Assembly: GCA_017639935.1 (NCBI GenBank)
Contig: JAGFWP010000002.1
Coordinates: 1-32,204 of the forward strand
Direction of reading: 5' to 3'
Source of the DNA: Pelagibacteraceae bacterium
GTDB taxonomy: Bacteria > Pseudomonadota > Alphaproteobacteria > HIMB59 > GCA-002718135
DNA length: 32,204 nucleotides
This document shows, in pieces, positions 25,381 through 32,204 of the stretch (position 1 is its first letter; each line of letters starts with the position of its first letter). The translations under genes and the position numbers were made by a program. The notes under the pieces were generated by a model that was not told the origin of the DNA, did no database searches, and was given only the letters and a program-made list of their open reading frames with translations.

Positions 25381-25706
25381 TATTGTTTTTCTTTTTTGGT
25401 CTTGGTTTTTTTCTTGAACATTGAAAGCATCCTATAGGTCACAATAAATCCACCAAAAATATTTACGGTAGCTAATATGACGGCGATCATTCCAAAAATT
25501 TTCGAAACTCCATACCCTCCTGGACCTGCTGCAAGAATAGCTCCAACAATAATCACACTTGAAATCGCATTTGTTACACTCATCAAGGGGCTATGGAGCG
25601 CTGGTGTTACCGACCAAACTACATAATATCCAATTATACAAGCAAGAAAAAAAACTGTAAGGCCGATTACAAAGATGTCTGAACTATGATTTACTATGCC
25701 ATCCAT
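25380..25706 (-). CDS. pntAB: NAD(P) transhydrogenase subunit alpha part 2 (membrane)
   Basis: A 108-residue membrane subunit with three transmembrane helices: about residues 12-32, 48-62 ([15 protein letters not shown]) and 73-93. [18 protein letters not shown] is the hallmark. In E. coli this is the C-terminal part of a fused PntA; here it is separate, as in Rhodospirillum rubrum and most alphaproteobacteria. It starts one base after the pntAA stop and overlaps pntB by one base. Confidence 0.95.
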   Translation of the reverse strand: MDGIVNHSSDIFVIGLTVFFLACIIGYYVVWSVTPALHSPLMSVTNAISSVIIVGAILAAGPGGYGVSKIFGMIAVILATVNIFGGFIVTYRMLSMFKKKTKTKKEKQ

Positions 25707-25707
25707 C

Positions 25708-26829
25708 TTATTTAAATTCCTCTAGTTTTAATGCCCCATTATGCGTTAACACGACTGCATTAATAATTTCATCGTTCCAATCAATATCAATTTTTTTCTC
25801 ATCTTTTTTTATGAATAGTGAAAGAAAATTTACAATATTTTTTGCATATAAAGCAGAGGCATCCTTTGCAACACGTCCTGGAACATTTGCGTGACCGATA
25901 ATTTTTACACTATTATGAATTACAATTTCACCTAATTTACTAAGTGGGCAGTTACCCCCAGCTTCCACGGCAAGATCAACTACTATTGATCCAGGGGCCA
26001 TCGTATTTATCATTTCTTCACTTACCAACACCGGTGCTGGTTTTCCAGGTATTAGAGCCGTGCAAATTACAATGTCTTGTTTTGATATAGTTTCCGCAAT
26101 TAACTGAGATTGTTTTTGTTTATACTCTTCACTCATTTCTTTTGCATATCCACCACTGGTTTCCGCATTTTGTGCCTCTTCATCCTCTACCATTATGAAT
26201 TTAGCCCCTAAACTTTCTACTTGTTCTTTAGTTGCAATTCTCACATCTGTAGCAGACACAACAGCGCCCAGTCTTTTAGCTGTGGCGATTGCCTGTAAGC
26301 CTGCAACACCCACTCCTAAAACCATAACTTTAGCAGGATTAACCCTTCCCGCTGCTGTCATCATCATAGGAAATGCCTTTCCAAATTGCTCCGCAGCATC
26401 AATGACTGATCTGTAACCTGATAGATTTGCCTGAGAAGATAAGACGTCCATACTTTGTGCTCTGCTAATTCTTGGAATTAATTCCATACAACATGCGGTT
26501 ATTTTATTATGAATTAAATCACTAAAACTGTTTTTATTTTCATAGGGATTAAGTATCCCAACTAGAATTGTGTTATCATTCATTTTATCAATATCTTCTT
26601 TGGGAGGCATCTGCACACATAGACAAACGTTCGCATTTAAGCATTCCGAGCGATTTACTATTTTAGCGCCAGCAGATTGAAAAGATTCATCAACAAATCC
26701 GGATAAAACACCCGCTCCCTCTTCAATTAAAACATCAACCCCCAACCTAAGTAAAAGTTTAACAGATTCAGGAGAAGCTGCCACACGTTGCTCGCGGGAA
26801 CTAATTTCTTTAATGATGGAAATTCGCAT
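25708..26829 (-). CDS. pntAA: NAD(P) transhydrogenase subunit alpha part 1 (NAD-binding)
   Basis: Soluble domain I of the proton-translocating transhydrogenase, facing the cytoplasm and binding NAD(H). Of 373 residues: [20 protein letters not shown] at the N-terminus, [20 protein letters not shown], the Rossmann [20 protein letters not shown], the mobile-loop region about 215-235, and [18 protein letters not shown]. It starts 12 bases after the ABC1-kinase stop and is co-directional with the two other transhydrogenase genes. Confidence 0.95.
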   Translation of the reverse strand: MRISIIKEISSREQRVAASPESVKLLLRLGVDVLIEEGAGVLSGFVDESFQSAGAKIVNRSECLNANVCLCVQMPPKEDIDKMNDNTILVGILNPYENKNSFSDLIHNKITACCMELIPRISRAQSMDVLSSQANLSGYRSVIDAAEQFGKAFPMMMTAAGRVNPAKVMVLGVGVAGLQAIATAKRLGAVVSATDVRIATKEQVESLGAKFIMVEDEEAQNAETSGGYAKEMSEEYKQKQSQLIAETISKQDIVICTALIPGKPAPVLVSEEMINTMAPGSIVVDLAVEAGGNCPLSKLGEIVIHNSVKIIGHANVPGRVAKDASALYAKNIVNFLSLFIKKDEKKIDIDWNDEIINAVVLTHNGALKLEEFK

Positions 26830-26841
26830 ATAGATTAATGT

Positions 26842-28176
26842 CTAAAGCTTTACTAATTTTAAAATTTTTTGTTGTCTAGTTTTCATTTTTTTTATTTCAA
26901 AATTTTTTATTAAACTATGAAAGATTTCATGCCAATTAACTTCAGCCTTTAAATGCATAAAAACAGATCCCAGACCGACCGCTGCCCTATCCATAAATAC
27001 AAATTCTTTGGGCGGCTTAACACCGCCTAATTTTTTCAGCTCTTTATGAACTTTAGCTGCAACTTGCGCGCCATAAATGCCGCTATCGCTTTGTTGTATT
27101 TTTTGAACTCTATCTTCCATTAAAGGAGAATAAATAAATTCTGCCCATTTGTTTAACACATCAAGTTTATTTTTCGTCATATTTGCAAACCCCCATTGAG
27201 TGTATGCATGGACAGCTTTTTCATCATCATTATTTTGAAGAGCATAATAGAGATCTATGACACCTTGAATAAATTTGCCTTCAAATATTCTCATACACCC
27301 ATAATCAAAAAGATTTACCGTGTGATTTGATTGGATAGTATAATTTCCTAAGTGTGGATCGCCATGAATAATTCCATATTCATAGAATGGCTTGTACCAG
27401 GTATAAAACATATTTTTTGCAATTGTGTTGCGAACTTCTTTCTTTGCATTTTTAAAATCCAATATAGGTTTCCCCTCTAGCCAACTCATTGTTAATAATC
27501 TTTTTGTTGATAAATTATCAATTGTTTTAGGAATATGAACATAGGAAGATTTAGAAAATATTTCACCAAATATTTGTGTAAGTTTTCTTTCACGTTCGTA
27601 ATCGAGTTCCTCTGTTAATCTTTGGGTAATCTCCTTATAAATCTCACCAGTTTTTATGGCTTTATTATATGACTGATAAATAGAAAAAATTAACCTTAGT
27701 TGGGATAAATCAGCTGTAACTGCTGACATCATATCGGGGTATTGCAATTTACAAGCAACTTCTTTTCCGCTTGGAAGCTTGGCTTTATGCACCTGCCCTA
27801 AGGAAGCGGCTCTTGATGCTTCTTTACCAAATTCTTTGAAACTTTTTTGCCAATGCAGTCCTAATTCAGCGGCCATTCTTCTTTTAACGAATAACCAGCC
27901 CATTGGAGGAGCGTTTGATTGAAGATGGGTTAGTTCGGTAGCATATTCTGATGGTAATAAATCAGGAATTGTTGCAGATAACTGTGCAACCTTCATTAAG
28001 GGGCCTTTAATATTTCCAAGCGCTTTTCTAACTTCAGCTGCATGTTTTTTTTTATCTAATTTAACACCAAGATATTTTTGACTAGCAAGCTTAGTAGCTA
28101 GGGTGCCAACCACTCCGCCAACTTTAGCATAGCGTTTAATTTGCTTTATAAAAGATTTTGATTCTTTATCTTTCAT
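26842..28176 (-). CDS. ABC1/UbiB-family atypical kinase-like protein
   Basis: A 444-residue protein related to UbiB/COQ8, which support ubiquinone synthesis. The family motif KxGQ appears as KVAQ within PLMKVAQLSATIPDLLP (59-75), the alanine-rich loop as AASLGQVH (123-130), the lysine as ACKLQYP (141-147), and later HGDPHLGN and a DYG in place of DFG. The KVAQ variant seems characteristic of a subgroup of alphaproteobacterial ABC1 proteins. There is no obvious membrane anchor at the C-terminus, unlike UbiB. It lies ten bases after the M3 peptidase and 12 before pntAA. The exact substrate is unknown. Confidence 0.9.
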   Translation of the reverse strand: MKDKESKSFIKQIKRYAKVGGVVGTLATKLASQKYLGVKLDKKKHAAEVRKALGNIKGPLMKVAQLSATIPDLLPSEYATELTHLQSNAPPMGWLFVKRRMAAELGLHWQKSFKEFGKEASRAASLGQVHKAKLPSGKEVACKLQYPDMMSAVTADLSQLRLIFSIYQSYNKAIKTGEIYKEITQRLTEELDYERERKLTQIFGEIFSKSSYVHIPKTIDNLSTKRLLTMSWLEGKPILDFKNAKKEVRNTIAKNMFYTWYKPFYEYGIIHGDPHLGNYTIQSNHTVNLFDYGCMRIFEGKFIQGVIDLYYALQNNDDEKAVHAYTQWGFANMTKNKLDVLNKWAEFIYSPLMEDRVQKIQQSDSGIYGAQVAAKVHKELKKLGGVKPPKEFVFMDRAAVGLGSVFMHLKAEVNWHEIFHSLIKNFEIKKMKTRQQKILKLVKL

Positions 28177-28186
28177 ATTTAATTAA

Positions 28187-29998
28187 TCATTTAATTTCTT
28201 CTAATTGATTAATAAAAGATTCAATTACAGAAATTCCCTTGTACCAAAAATCGGAATTAGAAGGATTTAGATTAAAAGGTTTTAACAAATCCCTGTATCT
28301 TTTCGAACCTCCGGCTTCTAATAATGCAATATATTTTTTGTTAAAATCTTTTAATCCATCCTGATAAACAGCGTATAAAGAATTAACGAGGCAATCGCCA
28401 AACGCATAAGCGTAAACATAAAAGGGAGAATGAATAAAATGAGGTATATATGTCCAATAATATTTATATTCATCTTCGAAATTAATTGATGGGCCTAAAC
28501 TTTCCTTTTGAGTTTCCATCCATATTGAACAAATTTCTTTAACACTTAGTTCTGAATTCTTTCTTTTTGTATGGATTTTTTTTTCAAATTCAAAAAAAGA
28601 AATTTGACGAACAACTGTATTCAACATATCTTCAACTTTATTTGCCAATAAAGCCCTTTTTTCTGTTTGATTATTCTCATTTTTCAATATTGATTGAAAT
28701 GTTAGCATTTCACCAAAAACACTTGCAGTTTCTGCTAAAGTAAGAGGTGTGTCAGAATTAAAATGACCTTGCTTGTTGGCTGCTAAATATTGATGAACGC
28801 CATGACCTAGTTCATGCGCTAAAGTAGCTATATCTCTTACTTTTCCTTGATAATTAATTAAAATATATGGATGGACGCTAGGAATAGTTGAAGCTGAAAA
28901 GGCTCCTGGATCTTTTCCTTTAATTACAGGAGCATGAATCCATGATTCATCAAAAAATTTTTTTACTATCTTTCCAATATTAGGATGAAAAGATGAATAA
29001 GCATTTTGTACAATTGATTTTGCTTCATTCCATTTAAAAGTTTTTTTACTCTGAAATGGTAGCGGAGCGTTTCTGTCCCAATATTTAAGGCGCCTTACCC
29101 CAAACCATTTAGCTTTCATAGAATAATATCTGTGAGATAATTTAGAATAGGATGAAGTCACGGTTTTGGATAATGTTTCTATAACCTTATCTTCTACATC
29201 ATTAGAAAGATTCATTGCTTTTACGGGATTTGGATATTTTCTCCACTTATCATCAATAGATTTATCTTTTGCAAGCGTGTTTGTTATTGTTGCAAATAAT
29301 TTTACATTCTGTTCTAAAACTTTTCCAATAGATTTGGCTGCGTCTTTTCTTTTAGAAGCATTTCTTTCGGACAAAAGATTCAAAATTTCAGCGCTAGATA
29401 ATTTTTTTTTTCTATATGGAAAGCGAAGCGACGCGATCGTATCATCAAAAAGTCTGATCCAGGCATCATTTGAAGTTATATCTTTCTCAAGTAATAACTT
29501 TTCCAATTCTTTGCTCAGTTGATAGGGTTTAAACATTCTTAAATGCTTTATCCAAGTTTGAAATTTTTTTAATTTTTTATTTTTAAAAAATTTTTGTAAT
29601 TGTTTTTCTTTGATCGCATTTATCTCTAAATTAAAAAAAACAGCTGATGACTCATATTCGGTAATTTTTTCATCAATATTTTGAAAAAAAATTTTATTAT
29701 TTTCATTTTCAATATTCTCATGATGCAATAATTGTGCAAAAGATATAATACGACTTCCTTTTTCTGATATTTCTTCGAGTTCAAGAATGGCTTTAAGTAA
29801 ATTATTGCCATTTAATTTTTTAATTTTATCCTCGTATTTTTTTTCAAATTTTTTATAAGCTTTTTTAACAAAATTTAAATCTGATGTAATTTTTTTGTCT
29901 TTAGTTGACTTATAAAGATCTGAAAGATCCCAAACTGGGAGTTTTCCAAGATTATTTGATTTTTTGGATTTTGTTCTTTTGTTGGTTTTATTTGCCAT
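28187..29998 (-). CDS. pepF: M3-family oligoendopeptidase (PepF-like)
   Basis: A zinc metallopeptidase, cytoplasmic, that degrades short peptides. Of 603 residues, the zinc site HELGHGVHQYL (HExGH, near 391) with the downstream glutamate ligand in LAETASVFGEML (near 420) is clear, and YKYYWTYIPHFIHSPFYVYAY (three parts) is the conserved C-terminal substrate-binding region. The N-terminal PVWDLSDLYKS is typical of PepF. There is no signal peptide; the N-terminus is lysine- and asparagine-rich. It is the first gene of a run continuing into ABC1 kinase and transhydrogenase, and is divergent from the acyl-CoA ligase gene. Confidence 0.93.
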   Translation of the reverse strand: MANKTNKRTKSKKSNNLGKLPVWDLSDLYKSTKDKKITSDLNFVKKAYKKFEKKYEDKIKKLNGNNLLKAILELEEISEKGSRIISFAQLLHHENIENENNKIFFQNIDEKITEYESSAVFFNLEINAIKEKQLQKFFKNKKLKKFQTWIKHLRMFKPYQLSKELEKLLLEKDITSNDAWIRLFDDTIASLRFPYRKKKLSSAEILNLLSERNASKRKDAAKSIGKVLEQNVKLFATITNTLAKDKSIDDKWRKYPNPVKAMNLSNDVEDKVIETLSKTVTSSYSKLSHRYYSMKAKWFGVRRLKYWDRNAPLPFQSKKTFKWNEAKSIVQNAYSSFHPNIGKIVKKFFDESWIHAPVIKGKDPGAFSASTIPSVHPYILINYQGKVRDIATLAHELGHGVHQYLAANKQGHFNSDTPLTLAETASVFGEMLTFQSILKNENNQTEKRALLANKVEDMLNTVVRQISFFEFEKKIHTKRKNSELSVKEICSIWMETQKESLGPSINFEDEYKYYWTYIPHFIHSPFYVYAYAFGDCLVNSLYAVYQDGLKDFNKKYIALLEAGGSKRYRDLLKPFNLNPSNSDFWYKGISVIESFINQLEEIK

Positions 29999-30053
29999 AC
30001 CGATTAATAAGATATAGTTTTAATAGCTAGGCTTTTTAGGGAGAACAAGAAAT

Positions 30054-31844
30054 ATGTCACTTAATTTTGATGAATTTAATAGTGTCGTTAAGATTTTTGA
30101 GAAACAATCTTCAATGCTACAAGATCAGCCTTACTTATGGAGAAAAATTGATGACAAATATTCATTACTAACATGGAAAGAAGTAAGGAGTAATGTTGAG
30201 AGATTCTCTACTGCTTTAAAAAATTTAGGCATACTAGAAGGTGACAGAGTTGTAATTGTATCAGAAAATAGGCCTGAATGGCAAATTGCTGATTTATCAA
30301 TCATGGCTATAGGAGCTATTTCAGTACCAGCGTATACAACCAGCACAACAAATGATTATGAATATATCATTAAACATTCAGGTGCGCGTTGCATAATTGT
30401 TTCAAGTCATGATCTAGCAAAAAAAGTCCTTCCGGCAGTTTTAAGTTCACCCATGTGTCAAACTCTGATTAAAATAAATGATGACAATGAAAATTATGAT
30501 GTTCCGATTACAGTGCATTCATGGAATTCTTTAATAAAAGAAAATAGAAATAGTGATTTTAATCTTTCCGAAATTATAAAAAATCATAGTAGAAAAGATA
30601 CTGCGTGTATAATTTATACTTCTGGCACAGGAGGAAATCCTAAAGGCGTTATGTTAAGTCACGGAGCAATGTTAACTAATTGTGAAGGTGCAAAACATTT
30701 ACTGAACGATATTATTTCAACTTTAAATAAAGTTCGTGTTCTCTCGTGGTTACCTTTGTCCCATTCTTATGAACATACATTGCAATTCTATAAGATGGGT
30801 ATTGGTGCTCAAATATATTATGCTGAGGGAATTGATAAACTTCTAGTTAATATGACTGAAGCAAGGCCTCATATCATGACGGCTGTACCAAGATTTTATG
30901 ATTCCTTGCATACCCGAATTTCCCAGGGTTTAAAAAAACAAAGCAAAGTCAGTCAATTCTTCTTCAAAGAAACACTGAGGTTAGGGAAAAAAATATATTT
31001 TAATGAGCCTCTTTCTTTTTTTGAAAAAAAATTTAATGGACTGCTCAATAAAATTGTTCGAAAAAAAGTGAATAAAAGATTTGGAGGAAGCTTGAAAGCC
31101 CTGGTATCAGGAGGAGCGGCACTTAATTTCGAAGTTGGCATTTATTTAAGTGCACTTGGTCTTCCTTTATTGCAAGGTTATGGTCAAACAGAAACCGCTC
31201 CTGTTGTAAGTGCTAATCCTCCTCACAAAATAAAATTAGATACAGTAGGAACTATTCTTAAAGGAACAAAAGTAAAAATTGCTGATGATGGAGAAATATT
31301 AGTTTCTGGAGAAAATGTTATGAACGGATATTGGAATGATCCAAAAGCAACTTCTTCTACCTTAATCAATGGATGGGTTCACACGGGAGATATTGGGGAA
31401 ATGGATGAAGAAGGATACTTAAAAATAACAGATCGAAAAAAAGATATAATCGTTAATGCAGGAGGAGATAATATTTCCCCATCTCGTATAGAAGAAAAAT
31501 TTAATATAGAGCCAGAAATTGCCCAATCCATGATATATGGGGATTTTAAAAACTATCTTGTCGCAATCTTAGTTCCTGACAGAGATTATGCACAGGAATG
31601 GGCAAAAGATCATCATAAAGAATTTAATCTAAAGATACTCAATCAAGATCCAGATTTTATAAAAATGATAAAAGAAACAACTGAAAGAGTTAATAAAAAA
31701 TTATCTCAAATAGAACAAGTTAGAAAATATTTATTAATAGATGAAGAATTCACAGTTGAAAACGATATGATGACGCCCACCCTTAAAGTCAGAAGATTCA
31801 AAGTAAAAGAAAAATATCAAAGTCAATTAGAGGCATTATACTAG
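30054..31844 (+). CDS. Long-chain fatty-acid-CoA ligase (AMP-forming)
   Basis: Activates fatty acids to acyl-CoA through an acyl-AMP intermediate; ANL superfamily. Of 596 residues: P-loop YTSGTGGNPKG (188-198), LPLSHSYEHTL, the A5 motif GYGQTETAPVVS (near 373), TGDIGEMDEEGYLKITDRKK (near 440) and NAGGDNISPSRIE. The C-terminal catalytic lysine is probably in TLKVRRFKVKEK. The protein resembles the bacterial long-chain group (FadD15-like) by its PLSH and C-terminal extension; chain-length preference cannot be read. The start is supported by AGGGAG at 30038-30043, ten bases upstream. It converges on the DUF1244 gene with overlapping stops. Confidence 0.93.
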   Translation: MSLNFDEFNSVVKIFEKQSSMLQDQPYLWRKIDDKYSLLTWKEVRSNVERFSTALKNLGILEGDRVVIVSENRPEWQIADLSIMAIGAISVPAYTTSTTNDYEYIIKHSGARCIIVSSHDLAKKVLPAVLSSPMCQTLIKINDDNENYDVPITVHSWNSLIKENRNSDFNLSEIIKNHSRKDTACIIYTSGTGGNPKGVMLSHGAMLTNCEGAKHLLNDIISTLNKVRVLSWLPLSHSYEHTLQFYKMGIGAQIYYAEGIDKLLVNMTEARPHIMTAVPRFYDSLHTRISQGLKKQSKVSQFFFKETLRLGKKIYFNEPLSFFEKKFNGLLNKIVRKKVNKRFGGSLKALVSGGAALNFEVGIYLSALGLPLLQGYGQTETAPVVSANPPHKIKLDTVGTILKGTKVKIADDGEILVSGENVMNGYWNDPKATSSTLINGWVHTGDIGEMDEEGYLKITDRKKDIIVNAGGDNISPSRIEEKFNIEPEIAQSMIYGDFKNYLVAILVPDRDYAQEWAKDHHKEFNLKILNQDPDFIKMIKETTERVNKKLSQIEQVRKYLLIDEEFTVENDMMTPTLKVRRFKVKEKYQSQLEALY

Positions 31845-32131
31845 CTTTTATTTTTCTCAAATGCATCTAACTGTTCTTTTGAAGCTTCAGTTTGATATCT
31901 ATCTTTCCATTCTTGATATGGCATGCCGTAAATTAAACTACGAGCGTCATCATAGTTTATATGGTAATTTCTTTTCTCAGCTGCTGCCACATACCATTTA
32001 GATAAACAATTTCGACAAAAACCTGATAAATTCATTAAATCTATATTTTGAACATCTGTTCTTTTTTGCAAATGTTCTACTAAACGCTCCAGAACATCCG
32101 CGTAAATTTCTCTCTGATCTTCTTTTTTCAT
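31841..32131 (-). CDS. DUF1244-family protein
   Basis: A 96-residue protein of a small conserved family of unknown function. LVEHLQKRTDVQNIDLMNLS, GFCRNCLSKWY and IYGMPYQEWKDRYQ are its signature blocks. The CRNC pair (two cysteines three apart) is strictly conserved in the family and could bind metal. Probably cytoplasmic. Its stop codon and that of the acyl-CoA ligase share the palindrome CTAG at 31841-31844, read from opposite strands. Confidence 0.92.
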   Translation of the reverse strand: MKKEDQREIYADVLERLVEHLQKRTDVQNIDLMNLSGFCRNCLSKWYVAAAEKRNYHINYDDARSLIYGMPYQEWKDRYQTEASKEQLDAFEKNKS

Positions 32132-32148
32132 ATTGTATATAATTTCTA

Positions 32149-32176
32149 TCTATAAAAAACTCTAAATCACTTACAA
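32149..32176 (-). promoter_or_regulatory. Possible promoter of DUF1244
   Basis: On the minus strand TTGTAA (32176-32171), a 16-base gap, then TATAGA (32154-32149). The start would be about 11 bases before the ATG. The region is very AT-rich, so chance similarity is easy. Confidence 0.3.
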
Positions 32177-32204
32177 TCTAGATTAATTTGAATTATATAT
32201 AATT

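Noticed and set aside
29166-29522. 118-codon open frame antisense to the M3 peptidase
   Set aside because: It lies wholly within a clear peptidase gene; the composition is that of reversed AT-rich coding sequence.
32191-32204. AATTATATATAATT palindrome at the right edge
   Set aside because: Pure A/T palindromes are common by chance at this base composition, and the context is cut off.
1-32204. Defence system, prophage, insertion sequence, CRISPR or integron
   Set aside because: Every stretch is explained by core genes; I found no transposase, integrase, repeat-spacer pattern or terminal inverted repeats.

Overview
The window is a compact, AT-rich stretch of core bacterial chromosome. I see no mobile elements, prophage genes, CRISPR repeats, rRNA or tRNA genes. 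The gene set is alphaproteobacterial: class I lysyl-tRNA synthetase, three-part proton-translocating transhydrogenase, Cox15-type haem A synthase, the bolA/J-domain/cobS/cobT cluster, DUF1244, DUF6134, DUF465 and the TIGR01459 HAD protein. Low GC, very short gaps, stop codons shared by convergent genes and many ATGA/TAATG junctions suggest a streamlined, probably marine lineage (AEGEAN-169/HIMB59-like or SAR11-like). That placement is inference; the window cannot settle it.

Layout. 1-121: 5' end of argJ (minus), divergent from secA (199-2724, plus). 2721-5556 (minus): an operon of a 42-aa membrane peptide, a 590-aa exported protein of unknown function, and accA. 5656-8534 (plus): aroK, aroB and a CNNM/CorC-type membrane protein. 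8527-8784: bolA (minus), head-to-head with 8808-12164 (plus), which holds a J-domain protein, cobS and cobT. 12161-14457 (minus): rpmB, a queuosine-precursor transporter and tgt, which looks like a queuine-salvage operon. 14509-18510 (minus): marR, lysK, pyrD and a HAD hydrolase, preceded by a tandem palindromic operator. 18561-19885 (minus): a ferredoxin reductase and an adrenodoxin-type ferredoxin, head-to-head with 19944-21728 (plus), which holds ctaA/COX15 and a DUF6134 protein. 21764-22822: pfkA (minus). 22900-23100: DUF465 (plus). 23139-23669: def (minus). 23789-23986: rpsU (plus). 23989-29998 (minus): M3 oligopeptidase, ABC1 kinase, pntAA, pntAB, pntB. 30054-31844 (plus): long-chain acyl-CoA ligase. 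31841-32131 (minus): DUF1244.

How the genes work together. Most are housekeeping: protein export, fatty-acid, shikimate and pyrimidine synthesis, translation, glycolysis, NADPH supply and haem A. The best leads for less-described biology are: (1) a TGT with a eukaryote-like glycine in the base-selectivity loop, next to its likely transporter; (2) the BolA-J-domain-CobS-CobT module with no cobalamin genes in view; (3) a ferredoxin/reductase pair beside Cox15, as in the mitochondrial haem A pathway; (4) the tandem operator in front of marR-lysK; (5) the coupled small membrane peptide and exported protein upstream of accA. There is no gene-free stretch longer than 300 bases; the longest gap is 119 bases (23670-23788).
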